Shown here in pieces: positions 36,263 through 47,352 of a stretch of DNA of 64,000 bases. The notes beneath the pieces are model-generated. The model saw only the letters and a list, made by a program, of their open reading frames with translations. It did not search any database and had not been told where the DNA came from. Location of the stretch: positions 558,001 through 622,000 of the forward strand of contig NW_020289997.1 of NCBI RefSeq assembly GCF_003144195.1. The letters are read 5' to 3'. Within the stretch, counting starts at the first letter, position 1, and every line of letters starts with the position of its first letter. A program made the translations under genes and the position numbers. This stretch comes from Ceraceosorus guamensis. Its lineage: Eukaryota; Basidiomycota; Exobasidiomycetes; Ceraceosorales; Ceraceosoraceae.

Positions 36263-37424
36263 GATCAGCTGAGATTTAAGCAACCTTTGGGACGATGAGT
36301 GACTCCGGTCTGATCAGGCATCCGGAACACCTTTTGATGTTGCTTTATGGGCGCCATTCAAAATTGGCGGCGCCTGCGTTGTCATCAAGTTTTAGTCACG
36401 CGGAGGACTCCTGACCTCGCGCAGGTGTGGAGGATCGCGGCGACAAGGCGTCGCACGTGACAGCTCAGGCTGCGTGGTGAAAATCAAGAATTTCGAATTG
36501 TGAATCTTGAATCAGAATGCGAATGGAAACTGTACAACTAACGAGTCAGATCAGACTAATCAACCACCCGCAGATCATATGGCTCTGACTCGAAGACTTT
36601 TGATTCAGACTGAATCGAGACTCGAAGGCATGCCAACGGCTGCCCCGCCGATCATCTGCTGGACATCTGCAGTTGGAAAAGCCCGCCTGGCAGAGGCAAA
36701 GCGTCTGAAGAGCGCCGAGTGTTTCACAGAAAGACGATGGATGCATCATCTCATCAGATGCAGATCACTGAATTTGCTCTTGCGACTTTCGGTTGGACCT
36801 ACGAGAGGCCATCGCAGTCCAACGCCGAGTCTGGCTCTTACCTAGACGAGCGTCAGCTACAGCTTTGACACTGTGACTCATCTGAGTCGACCTGCACATT
36901 TGACCATTTGGAGGACAGCTCAAGATCACAGTCCGCTGGTGAAGGCTTTGAGCAGTGTCTTACGCGCTCCTCTCCTGCGGCTGTCGTCACGCTCAGTTGT
37001 CCCCACTTTAATCAACAAGACACGATCGCGAGAGCGCGCAACGAAGGTCAAGCTGCCATCATACGTCAGACTCAAGGCTTGACCACCGATAGACGTGTGC
37101 TGTCAAGCGCCCTGCGCGCCCCTCTCAGCGATGCAGCCCTCCAAGCAACCTCGCCGATCGTGAAGCTGCGACCGAGCGTGCACACAAAGCCAAGTCTCAA
37201 TTCGCTTCAGCCATCCTCTTCTGCTCCGACTTGACACGCTGACTATGGGTGTGCGAGCGCCTTGGTAACGCTCATCACGCCTCTTGCGAAGGCACCTTGG
37301 GAGGATGCGTAGCATTGCTTGAGCTGGCTGAAGCGCTGCTCGTTGGGCTGCTGGGGCGCATGATGCATACAATGTAGAAGCTTGTGGGCGTAAGACGTCA
37401 AAGCGAGGCAAGACGGTGACAAGC
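36263..37424. other. intergenic region
   Basis: Upstream DNA of the myristoylated-type gene and downstream DNA of P2. Degenerate TTCGAATTGTGAATC-like words lie around 36485-36520. No coding frame is supported. Confidence 0.5.
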
Positions 37425-38071
37425 TTAGTCGAAAAGACCAAAGCCCATCTGTGAAGCGAAATGAATGCAGCAGGCACCTGTAAGTCAACCAGCACCAGGT
37501 CTTGCACAGCCAATGAAATCTGACTGAGCATACTCACGTCATCATCGGACTCCTCCTTCTCCTCTTCCTTCTTCTTCTCCTCAGCGGGAGCCTCTGCAGC
37601 TGCTGCGCCTCCACCGCCAGCAGCGGCGGCAGCAGCTGGGGCAGCACCGCCTCCTCCGCCAGATGGGACGGAGGAGAGCTTCTCTGCTCCCTCGGTGATG
37701 AGCTAGGGACGGAACGGGCCACAGAAAGAACGGGGTAGCGTAAGCGACGATTGAAAAAAGCGATACAGCACTTTAGGATCGGCGCCGCTTCATCGCAAAT
37801 CTCTTTGCCTTCGCTGGTACGATGCGACAGCGCCGAAGCGCGCCGGGCAGAACCCCTTGGCTGGCCTGCACCTCTTACTGATTGCGCGCACTCCTGACCA
37901 CTCCACACTCACCTGAGCAATGTCCTTACCCTCGAGCTCGCTGACGAGCTTCTCGAGGCGCTCAGAGTCAGCCTCGATGCCGACGGTGTCGAGCAGTGAG
38001 GTGATGTCGGCAGCCGAAGGGCTGGCCTTTCCACCGAGTTGGAGGAGCAAGTAAGCTGCGATGTGCTTCAT
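37425..38071 (-). CDS. 60S acidic ribosomal protein P2
   Basis: Ribosomal stalk protein P2, 115 residues in exons 38071-37913, 37702-37538 and 37448-37425. It begins [20 protein letters not shown], has the dimerisation domain [20 protein letters not shown], the Ala/Gly hinge and the acidic tail, and ends ESDDDMGFGLFD. The terminal MGFGLFD, the conserved peptide that contacts translation factors and is the target of stalk-specific toxins, sits on its own 24-nt exon. A reading that misses it ends in an unrelated sequence. The gene is divergent from RPS15 with 548 bp between starts, so both ribosomal genes may share one promoter region. Confidence 0.97.
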
Positions 38072-38619
38072 TTTGGAATGGGTTTGGTGCAAAGGGTCTG
38101 TTTTGGTGGTGTGGTTTTTGTTGCTTAGGAACCCGCAAATCCGCTTGGTGGAGCTTTGATCCAAAAGAGGAAGACTTGTGGTTGATAAGCCAAGAAGGGA
38201 CTCTAGCTCGGATTCTGATGTGGTGTAAGGTGATAAGTGCGGGCTAGTCCGCTCAGCGAGTTGGGCTATTTGTGATACTCACGGCCTCGCCGCGCCCTCA
38301 GCTTCGGCGCTCGCACTCCAGCCGCGCGTGAAGCTTCTGTCGCGCATGACGGGCTCGCCCCCGACCTGCCGCAGCGCGCCACGGCAAAACGGTACGGCAG
38401 GCGCGGACCTGATTGCTTGGGCGGAGCGGCAGGACCACGTGGCTTCGTTGGTAGCGCGTGCATGATGCATCTGTCGTCCGATTTGGAAATGAGGCCCACA
38501 GACAACTCCCGCCTTTGTCACTCACTGCCTGCTGACAACGTACGCTCTCGCTTCCTAACCGCATCGCATCCACTCGTCATACACAACCCATCTTCGGCAA
38601 CTCCTCAAGACTGCCCAAC
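38072..38619. promoter_or_regulatory. shared divergent promoter of P2 and RPS15
   Basis: 548 bases lie between the two ribosomal-protein starts. Pyrimidine-rich stretches precede each start (for RPS15 about 38515-38600), as is common for ribosomal-protein promoters. The middle part (about 38280-38420) is GC-rich. No specific factor site is claimed. Confidence 0.55.
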
Positions 38620-39762
38620 ATGTGAGCATTGTTCTGCGGCAATCGCGCTCCTCATTGGAACCGCGATTGCTTGGTTCGCCACGCTGCCCTTGCTCAAGAA
38701 GAGCAGGCTTCTCGCGGAGCGATCGAGGAGCAGAGTCGACGGCGGCAACGAAAGAATGCTGTTTGCTGCAGTAGAGGTGTTTGTCATGGGCATTACCGGC
38801 ATGGCAGCAGAAATTGTCATCGAAAGCAGCGACAGGCCGGAAATGCCCCATCTCGTAGGAGGACTTGGTTGGGGATTTGTCGTGGGCGCGGATCGCGGGT
38901 CCAGTGCGATCTGCGATTTTGTGCTCATGAGCGAAAGCATCCGCTCCATTGCGAGAGGAGATTGAGATTCGTTTGGTGCAATGACGCCTCCGATGCTTGC
39001 GAGGAGGATGGACGTTGGGCGATACCGTACTCCGCTCTCGTCTACCCTGCGCATGATCGAAGGTTTCTCATGCTGACCGCTCTTTTTGCTCTCTGCTCTC
39101 TGCGCCTCTTTCGCGCAAAAACAGGGATTCTTACGACGCCGAGAAGGCCGCAGAGCTGAAGAAGCGCAGAGCTTTCCGCAAGTTCTCTTTCAGAGGAGTC
39201 GAGCTGGACGCTCTCCTCGATCTCCCAAACGAGGAATTCGTCAGCCTTTTGCACTCCCGTGCCCGTCGTCGCATTGGCAGAGGTCTTAAGCGCAAGCCGA
39301 TGAACCTCATCAAGAAGCTGCGCAAGGCCAAGAAGGAGGCTCCCCCCAACGAGAAGCCTACCATGGTCAAGACCCACTTGCGCGACATGATCATCGTCCC
39401 CGAGATGGTCGGTTCCGTCATCGGTGTCTACAACGGTAAGGTGAGTGCGCGGCCCTCGCTCGCGGAGGGGGTGTGCGCCTGGGCGCGAAAAGAACAAAGG
39501 ACACGCAACTGCTCGTTGAGCTCGTCTTATCGCCAATGATGTTGGAGGGCCGGGTAGACAGCAGAGTCATGTATTGGGCAAAACCTTGCTGATCATCGAT
39601 CCTGACATGCGCGCCGCCTCTGCACCACAGATCTTCATGCCCAACGAGATCAAGCCCGAGCAGATTGGACACTACACTGGCGAATTCTCCTGCACATACA
39701 CTCCCGTCAACCACGGAAAGCCAGGACCTGGTGCTGTTCTCCGATTCGTTCCCACCAAGTAA
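38620..39762 (+). CDS. RPS15: 40S ribosomal protein S15 (uS19)
   Basis: Small-subunit ribosomal protein uS19, 149 residues in exons 38620-38621, 39125-39440 and 39631-39762. The protein is [20 protein letters not shown], then [57 protein letters not shown] and [14 protein letters not shown], ending LRFVPTK. The initiator ATG is split: AT is the end of exon 1 and G opens exon 2, with a 503-nt first intron (GTGAGC donor, ACAG acceptor). The family sequence begins right after this junction and no other ATG precedes it in frame, so the split start is well supported. The 503-nt intron shows no convincing snoRNA boxes. Confidence 0.94.
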
Positions 39763-40068
39763 ATGCTTGGGTTCAAGCCGACAAAAGGTGGCATTTTAGT
39801 CACCAATGTACACTTCACGCACTGCTGGTTTTGACTTGAACCAGGACACATATGCAAGCGCTTTGGCGTATTTCACGCAACTAAGACTAGTCTCGAGCTA
39901 CATGAGTGGTCTTGTGAGCATACTTCGGCTGCTGGGAGAACGAGGTGACGTTGGCATTGCGATTGAGATAAGAATGCCAGCTGTCTAGCAGTACAGCGGG
40001 GTGACGTGAGACAAGACAAGCGGTGATGTGCGGCGTGGACTGCCAGCCTGCATCGACGCGATGCGATT
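39763..40068. other. short convergent intergenic region
   Basis: 306 bases between the stop codons of RPS15 and the quinate-repressor-like gene. Only 3' UTR sequence is expected here. Confidence 0.5.
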
Positions 40069-43000
40069 TCAAGAAATGTTGCGAGGTGCGCGTCTCCTGG
40101 TCAAAGCTGGAAAGATGCCGTGATTGAAGCGATCCAGCTCTATGACGTGCGGAGGCACGAGTAGCCAACCGTTTTGCTCTAGGCTAGCCTCGCTTTCAAA
40201 CTCATCGGGCTGTGCTTCCACGGCGCTTTGCACGTCTTGGAGCTCCTCAGTCGGGAATCTGATCAGCGTACCTCCGAGATTGCTCTCCCACAGCGCCGCT
40301 GGCAAGACAATGTCGTCTGGATGGACATCTGGACGGCCCGTGAGCAGACTGATGGCGCTCCGTTGAGCTCGCTCTGTCCCTCCTACCAGAACCACCGCAT
40401 GAGGATGCCTGACGTGGTTGGCGAAGCTGCGCTCGTTCTTGTCTCTTGCGAGACCGTGTGGCGAGAGGAGCCCATGTTCCGCAGCGTGTGAGCTGCGACG
40501 TTCGCTCGGTACGATGGCGGCTTTAATGCCACCGACCACATCCGACAGGGCTTCACTCGAGAGTCGCACAATTGCGCATTTTCTCGCGTGGGAGTTGTGA
40601 CCGCCCTCGAGAGAGCCAAGACCGCCTGGGGTATGTGCCATGGCTGCTCTGTGCGTCGCTGCAGCTTCGGCTTGAGCATAGACTGCGACCTTGCTCGTCC
40701 ACGCGTCGAGATCTGGGGATCGTGAGTGCTGAGTCCAATCCTCAACAACGGCGCAGCTGCCAAATCCAAGACGGGCCATGGCGAGCACGGCAGACCGTAG
40801 TGCCACTCTATTCCCTGCCTTTGCTTCTGCCGTGGCGTCAGATCGCAAAGGCAAGCAAATGACCAGCGCTGAATTTGCTGGGCTCGGCGTGTTGATAGGA
40901 CTGAGCAGCCGCTGCATCACCCTTTCGATGGCTCCCGGAAGACTATGATCCGCGCCCAAAGGAGCGGCGATTGCCATAAATCCTTGAGGGGTCAGAGCAC
41001 CGGCGGTTGTTCCCATGAGTCTACTTGAGGCATCGGTACGATACAGCACATCGGCAGCTCCAACGACAGCAGCAGACAACGTTCGAGGCGCGCTACATGC
41101 CTCCAAGCGACCCAAGATAGCTTCTTGTGCTAACCACGCGCCGCTGACGAGGTTGATACCAAGCACGGCTGCATCCTGGACCAAGGCGGGCAAGCGCATC
41201 TCGGCTTCCTGAAGTTGAACCTGCAAATCACGCACCGACAATGCCGAGACCTCATGGGCTTCGCCCAGAGCTTGCAGAGCGCGCTGCAGCCGGGATGAAA
41301 AATGCATTGATCGCCCTGATGTGCTGATATTTGATAACGGCTCCGTCGTCGAGATCTCGTAGCAACGCGTTGCGGAGCTAACGCCGAGGAGATGCTGAGC
41401 ACGACTGACGTCGGCGTAACTCATCTGCCCTACCGCTGCTTTAAGTGGTTGTGCAGCGTGGCTGACAGGCGAAAGGACCATGTTGAGGACCCGAGTAGAT
41501 CGTCCAGTCTCGTTGATGTTGATAGCCAGGAGTGGAGGCAGCTTTCGGCCGGGATCACTGGCGGCGCGAGCCAGCACGCGTGCTTGGAATGTTAGCAAAT
41601 GTAGGTTCTGTTCGGGATGCGTCGGTGTTCCATATCCTATCATCTCGACGATGTCCACTCCATCGAAGCTTCTCGCTCGATCGTAGAGCTGCATGGCTGT
41701 AGCAGAATCCCACCGCAGATCGCCTCGCATGTCGTGGTAGCTGGCAACTATTCGTGTTCGACCGCGGCGCGACATGAGCTCTGATAGTCTAGTGGTGTCC
41801 CAGCCCAACTCAACATCCAGCATCTCGACCCCAACATCCATAGCTAGCTCCGCAATGGAAAAGTAGAGCGCTTGGGAGTGGGGGCTGTGCGCGTCTCTTG
41901 AGGAGATGTGGCGGTCGTCGAAGAAATGGCCCCCTTCGCGATCTGACCGCAAAGTAAAGAGCAGAGGGAGACCACGGCTCAATCGACGGGCGTGTGCAAT
42001 TTGTATGGCGACTTCCGCAAAGTCAATCTGAGGCGGCTCTTCCCTCGGTAATGCTGCCCTGTTGCTTCGTGATGCATTTGCAAGCGCGTGCCACGTGTCT
42101 GCTCGCAACTCCACAGCATCTACACCTTGCACCATCTCGTCGAAAGCCTGCTGTGAAACCTTGCTCAGATCAGGCAACGTGAGCGAAAGGAAAGCAGTCC
42201 GTCTTGTCAAGAGGTGTGCTCGGTTGGTTGGATCCGAGGGACCTGGCGGATGCAGGAATGTCGTCGCTTGATCCTTGCGGTCGGGCGCGTCGTAGCTATC
42301 GAGAAGGGTCAACTGCGGGAGGACAGAGGCTTCTGCACCAGGCGTGACAGCCGGGGACACCTGCCTAGAGCCCGCCGGAGATCTGTACAGAGATTCTCCC
42401 AGGGCGCTAGGATGAGAGAAGATGAAGCGCAGCAGCCGCAGTAGATCTTGCTCAACCGCCTTGAGGGCTAGGGGATGCGATGCGCCCTCCCTAGCACACT
42501 TCTCCGAAGTCAAGGATACGAAGGCATGCGAGGCGCAGCTCCACAAGAGAGGCTCGCGTCTTTGCATGACGTTGATGATACTTTCTTGATAGTCCGGGCG
42601 GGAAGTCTGGCTTATGAGATACTCGCGAACAGCTTCTCGCTCCCTTAGCACCAGAATGACGGGGCACACGTGCCGAAAGGACCGCAAAGCTTCTCGAGAG
42701 TCGCCTGATTCGATCACCCCTCCTCCCGTAGCAATGACGGTATCAAAAGGGTGTTTGGCTAGTGTTGTCCGAACAATTTGTGTTTCCCTTTCGCGGAAAG
42801 CTGCCCAACCGAGCGCTGCAGAGGGAAAGGACCGAATGAATGTGCCTATGCTTGTGCCCAGGCTAGTCTCAATTGCCGTGTCAGTGTCCACAAAACGCCT
42901 ACCCATAGCCGTTGCAGCGATGAGCCCAAGCGTTGTCTGCAAGCGAAGTAGGATTCAAAATCAGCTTCATACGAGATGCAGCTCAGTGGGTCTGCTCAAG

Positions 43001-43337
43001 GCGCCCGCCCCTCGTACGTGCTCTGATTTGGCTCTCGTAGAGATCTCCACCAGCTACACACCTTTCCTACGCCCCTCATTCCAATCAGGACTACAGTCGC
43101 CCTAGGATGATATGTGCGCGCACCTGCACGACTCCTGATCGCAGCATCCTTAGCGTGCAATGACTCGGCATCTCGAAGGGCGGTCACTTCAACGGGTTCT
43201 GGGCGATCTGTAGGCGCAGATCGTTTTGATCTTGCGCTAGGAGTAGCTGTGGCATGGGAGTAGGGCGACACTCGCACGGACTTGAAGGACGGTCCTGCAG
43301 ATATCACATCGGATTCCTCCTCAAGAGCTCGCGGCAT
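40069..43337 (-). CDS. quinate repressor-like protein (AROM C-terminal homologue)
   Basis: Protein of 1047 residues, exons 43337-43062 and 42936-40069, homologous to the last three domains of the pentafunctional AROM protein. This is the architecture of the quinate-pathway repressors QutR and QA-1S. A basic N-terminal extension (1-80) precedes a shikimate-kinase-like domain with intact Walker A GMRGVGKT (86-93) and ATGGGVIES. A type I dehydroquinase-like domain follows (VELRADTW, TLRSDREGGHF, SYHDMRG), then a shikimate-dehydrogenase-like domain ending NGWLLVPP...RRRAP. In active dehydroquinases a lysine in the DIVK motif forms the Schiff base; here it reads DIVEMIGYG, with glutamate instead. 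I therefore infer a regulator and not an enzyme. Its target genes are not adjacent. Confidence 0.85.
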
Positions 43338-43941
43338 GATTACCTCTTTGCTGTCTGGCTGGATGTGGATTCTTGGTCTGCTATGTGGAGTGCAATGCTC
43401 GAAGAGGTCCTGCCGTTGCCGCTAGGCTTAGACAGCCCTATCTCATGTCTGCTGCTTCGCGCGTAATGCCTAGCGATTCAGTGGTGAGGTAGATCTTGGC
43501 AGCTACAGTGAGGCGTGGAAAGAGGGCGTTATTGCGGAGAGAGAGAAGAGCATGGCAGGCAAACTGGGAAGCTTGGACGCCTGTGCATCCACAATCAAAA
43601 TGTGATTGCTCAAACCACAAGCTGGACTCGAGCGCGATGCATATTACGCGTGTGGAGATTCTGTCGGCCGGTAGCGTCTCACCGCGAAGATGCAGGGAAG
43701 ATCCGCTCCTCAGCACTGACCAAAGCGTGCTTTCCGGTTCGACACAGACATGCCAAGCGTGGTTGAGCACGAAGGTTGCAGGCCGGGCACCACCATATAG
43801 CACCTCACCAGATTCACGTCCTTCTGACCTCGTCGCCCGATTTACTGCTCCTGTGATGTATCTGGTTGAAAGTGCCATCTTCGCAAGGTAGCTCGGCGAT
43901 ACTTAGTTCTCAAGGCGGCGAGCTCTGCGTGCTCGCGGGCT
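43338..43941. promoter_or_regulatory. divergent upstream region
   Basis: 604 bases between the starts of the quinate-repressor-like gene and the orphan 1136-residue gene, so it holds both promoters. Nothing specific was recognised. Confidence 0.4.
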
Positions 43942-46900
43942 ATGACCACCCGACGTGTACTGGCGGCAGCAACGTCCAGCGGTCAAAGCTCCAGGCTTTC
44001 AGGGGTCGATGGCACGGAGCCTCCTATGCGGCTCAAGAGGCGGCTACTCGGAGCACGTTGCGATCTTTGCGACACCGTAGCAAGTCAACCCCAATGCTTT
44101 GAGGATGCCTCGGCTCCCCACCCTCCAGGACGTCAGATCGAGGTTCGTTCGACAGCCCAACGCTCACATAACAAGCTGCTTTTCGATGGGATCAGAACTC
44201 CTCACCAAGTCGCCGGAGCTTCAGCATTCCCACTGCCGGACTTTTTGTTGCCAGCATTCTCGGCCCGACGCACGCCCACTCGATGCTTCCGCGCCTCGGC
44301 TCCGCTGCTCTATGAGAGACGAGAGCCTACGACAAGTTCGGCACAAAAGAGTACGCAGCGGAGGCGAGGCGTGAATGAGACACTTGCAGATGCTCATCAG
44401 TATCTGCTGACTGCTGACGGCCGCGCCGTGAGCTTCGAGAAGGTCGAAGTGGAGGCGAGGCGACTTACGAAAGAGGCAACCTACAGCTCGTATCCGGTCA
44501 CAGTGTTTTCGCCGGAGCAGAAACTCTTCGAGCTACTGCTGTGGCTGCTGCATCAATCATTGCCTCTCAAAAGCTCAGAAAGCTCGCGGCTAGAAGTCTC
44601 AGTAGCGCAAGCGCTCATGCCGCTGCCGTCGTGGGCAAGATTGCGAAGATCTCGGAGGGCCAAAGCGACAAAAGCGAGGGTCACAAAAAGTGCGTCGTCG
44701 GAAGGGGCGACATATCTCGGACGGTTCAAGGGGGACCGAACAGTCGGGGTTCGAGATCCGCTGCGGCCCAGCTTGGTGCATACAAAGTATGATGAGCTAT
44801 TAGCCATGCTACTCAGTGAGGTCCACCTTTTTCGACGCCCGCCGAGCACGTCTGAGGTCGCAAAGGGAAAGCAGAAGGCGCCAGATGAGACCGAAAAGCC
44901 CGTAACCCAGTTCTTTGAAGCCAACGTGCATTCCATTCGGCGGTTCGCGCGTCTAGTGGAGTCAGCCAAGATCCGCGGAGCTCACAAAGTCCTCGTAGTC
45001 TTGTCTCGGCAGCTTCAAGACTGGATCAGTCTGCCCTCAGAGCTGCTTCTCGACACCAATTCTGCCAGCAGTCTCGATGAGCTGGCAGCAAGGGCTCGCA
45101 GGCTCCTCACTCAGGTCGAGCTGGTGTTTGCCGCGCTGCTGCGATATCTGGGATCCGACCACTTTCACCGCTGGCGGATCGCGCTTCTTCGTCAGCTAGA
45201 CCGTCTCACAGACCGCCTTGTGCAGACCGCTGGTAATGAAGAGCTGCGAAAATTGACGCATACAAGCGAATACTTTCGTGCGCACTTGCAAGTTTGCTGC
45301 CGGTCAAGACGATCTTCGTGGCATGACAGCCTTCCGGGAGGTCTGCGGCGACGAGCAGCGACTTCTGCGCAAGCCGCGCACGCTCATGACGTCCGGCAAG
45401 CAGCAAAGCCACGAGATAACTCGCAGACCTTGCAAGGTCTGCTCGAATCACGCTCCAAGCGAGTATATCGAACATTGCAACGCTTGTCAGAGCTTTCGTC
45501 TCGGCGTCGAGAAGCAGGCTTGCCACCGGATCCAGTATTTTTTCAACGTCTGGTTTCTGCAGCGGCCCGACTAGTCTGGAACGTGGAGGACTCTTCTACA
45601 AGTGTGAGGCTCGGAGTCGCGACGTTCTCAACATTGCGGCCCATCCGGCGTCTGGCTTCGAGACTTTCGCACGGCGAGTGGCAGCATTTCGCAGCTGCTG
45701 CCATTACTTGCAGCGCATCGGCATCAACACAAGTGAGATCGCTATGTGCGCTCATCGATTTCGAGCTTCAAATGCACGAATCGCTCGTGTCCGACGCTCG
45801 GCGATCTCGGAGAGCAAGACAGTCTCGGCCGGAGCCAGACCTGAGGCGCCTGCACTCTCTCGTGAAGACGCTGGGAGAATGGCTGAGTCCGCTGCGCGAG
45901 CTGAAAGGATCTCTTCCGGATCTCTCGTCCGCCACTCCAGATGATCAGCTGGCTGTCGCCAGGTCGACACGCGCACTGGCAAGAGCCTGGCGCCTCTTGG
46001 TCCGCATCCACCTGAGCCGAGATCGGGCGAGGCGAGCTATTGTCACCTCCCGCAAGCTTATCGGGCTTAATGTCTCTGCTATCTCCGACTTCACGCATGG
46101 CAGTGACCTCGTAGAGATTCGAAAAGCCCAGAGAAGTGCCATCATCGCCATGCTCAGTCAAGTCTTGCGATTTGAATCTCGTGCCCAACGCCTCTCCTAT
46201 GGTGTCCAAGTGCTTCGCGTCGCGCAGGAAGGCATCAGAAACGGAGTCTGGGATGTGACGTCTTTCGAGGCGTCCTCAGCTGTCAAGCGGGGGGTGTCCG
46301 GGCTAGGCGACGCAAGGGAAAACGATCCTCGCAGCAATTTTCTCAGGATATGGGCCCGTGTCCTAGGTGCTCTGGCTGTCGAGGAGGAGAGCGCCGTGCC
46401 TCGTGGACTCGAAGACGTTCTTCTCCAATCCATCAGATCTCTGGAAGGGCGAGAAATCACCCTACTTCTGTCCAGCGGAAGCGACCCGAAGCAGGGGGAC
46501 GCAGTGGATGGTCCTTGGGCTCGTCGCGTGCGCGCCTGGCGCACGAAAATGCGTCAAATCGTCTTTCGAGACGTGGGACGTCTCGAGCGCTTGCTCGCTT
46601 CCTCTCTGCAGTCTAGCAACGTCAGCTTAACGCCAGGACTTGTGGACGTGCGCGTCGAGTCCGGCACCGTGCCCATGCCGACGGACGACAGCAGCGCTGT
46701 CAGCGATCGTCTCCGGCGAGTCATGCAGACACTTCGCCTCTTGCATCCCCGTGCAAAAGACATTGCTCTACTCGAATCAGCATTGCAAGGCCTCCTGCTG
46801 CGATCTTGCGAGAATGTAGACTCTCTACAGCGTGCCTTCAAGGATGAGCTACAGCGCTGGCATTCCACATCTGGATCACCTGAGGCATCGTCCGGTCACT

Positions 46901-47352
46901 TTACACCCACAGAGCCCGCGGTTGAGGGTCATCGTGCCTCTGTGAGCGCACAAAACCGTAAAGTCTCAGGTGGCATCGAGCAACGGCCCATTGCAAACGC
47001 ATTGGCGTCAGACGCAGTCGCGGTCAGACAAGAAGAGTCTTCTAGGGCAACAGGCATGACTGCCTGGCCGAGCGAGGACGGTTGTGGCCAGCGTCACAGT
47101 GCCTTGAAGCATCTGGAGCCAAAGTTGGATGAAGATGTCCACAAGGCTGATCGATCTGGTCGTCATCGAAGGCTATCGCATCGCAGATCGCCCTTTTCGG
47201 TCGACGCTGCTTTGTCGCCGTGGAAAAGGTCCTTGCTGGACGGTGGTGGCTCTCCAGTCGCGTCTCCTAGGCTACACAGCTTGAACACTGTGTCCAGTCT
47301 TGTCGACGCACCCTGGAAAGATCACGGTGGCAAAGGAGGGAGAGGGCAATGA
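43942..47352 (+). CDS. large Arg-rich helical protein, unknown family
   Basis: A single uninterrupted frame of 1136 codons with ATG start; I do not recognise the family. Its length without a stop in GC-rich DNA, and the presence of only shorter shadow frames, argue that it is real. The N-terminal 50 residues are rich in R, S and A with almost no acidic residues (MTTRRVLAAATSSGQSSRL), like a mitochondrial presequence. The middle (about 200-900) is predicted helical by eye, with many L, R and A heptad-like blocks (RRLLTQVELVFAALLRYL, WRIALLRQLDRLTDRLV). The last 150 residues look disordered. A helical-repeat protein of the PPR/TPR kind acting in mitochondria is one possibility, not shown. No introns are needed, unlike most neighbours. 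Confidence 0.7.
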   Translation: MTTRRVLAAATSSGQSSRLSGVDGTEPPMRLKRRLLGARCDLCDTVASQPQCFEDASAPHPPGRQIEVRSTAQRSHNKLLFDGIRTPHQVAGASAFPLPDFLLPAFSARRTPTRCFRASAPLLYERREPTTSSAQKSTQRRRGVNETLADAHQYLLTADGRAVSFEKVEVEARRLTKEATYSSYPVTVFSPEQKLFELLLWLLHQSLPLKSSESSRLEVSVAQALMPLPSWARLRRSRRAKATKARVTKSASSEGATYLGRFKGDRTVGVRDPLRPSLVHTKYDELLAMLLSEVHLFRRPPSTSEVAKGKQKAPDETEKPVTQFFEANVHSIRRFARLVESAKIRGAHKVLVVLSRQLQDWISLPSELLLDTNSASSLDELAARARRLLTQVELVFAALLRYLGSDHFHRWRIALLRQLDRLTDRLVQTAGNEELRKLTHTSEYFRAHLQVCCRSRRSSWHDSLPGGLRRRAATSAQAAHAHDVRQAAKPRDNSQTLQGLLESRSKRVYRTLQRLSELSSRRREAGLPPDPVFFQRLVSAAARLVWNVEDSSTSVRLGVATFSTLRPIRRLASRLSHGEWQHFAAAAITCSASASTQVRSLCALIDFELQMHESLVSDARRSRRARQSRPEPDLRRLHSLVKTLGEWLSPLRELKGSLPDLSSATPDDQLAVARSTRALARAWRLLVRIHLSRDRARRAIVTSRKLIGLNVSAISDFTHGSDLVEIRKAQRSAIIAMLSQVLRFESRAQRLSYGVQVLRVAQEGIRNGVWDVTSFEASSAVKRGVSGLGDARENDPRSNFLRIWARVLGALAVEEESAVPRGLEDVLLQSIRSLEGREITLLLSSGSDPKQGDAVDGPWARRVRAWRTKMRQIVFRDVGRLERLLASSLQSSNVSLTPGLVDVRVESGTVPMPTDDSSAVSDRLRRVMQTLRLLHPRAKDIALLESALQGLLLRSCENVDSLQRAFKDELQRWHSTSGSPEASSGHFTPTEPAVEGHRASVSAQNRKVSGGIEQRPIANALASDAVAVRQEESSRATGMTAWPSEDGCGQRHSALKHLEPKLDEDVHKADRSGRHRRLSHRRSPFSVDAALSPWKRSLLDGGGSPVASPRLHSLNTVSSLVDAPWKDHGGKGGRGQ

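Noticed and set aside
38417-39054. Frames of 182 (+) and 149 (-) codons over the RPS15 promoter and first intron
   Set aside because: They overlap each other on opposite strands, have no recognisable domain, and the plus frame crosses the split RPS15 start. I treat them as chance frames in GC-rich DNA.
38622-39124. Possible intron-encoded snoRNA in RPS15
   Set aside because: Ribosomal-protein introns often host snoRNAs, but I found only an imperfect C-box-like ATGACG and no paired D box and terminal stem. A covariance-model search would decide.
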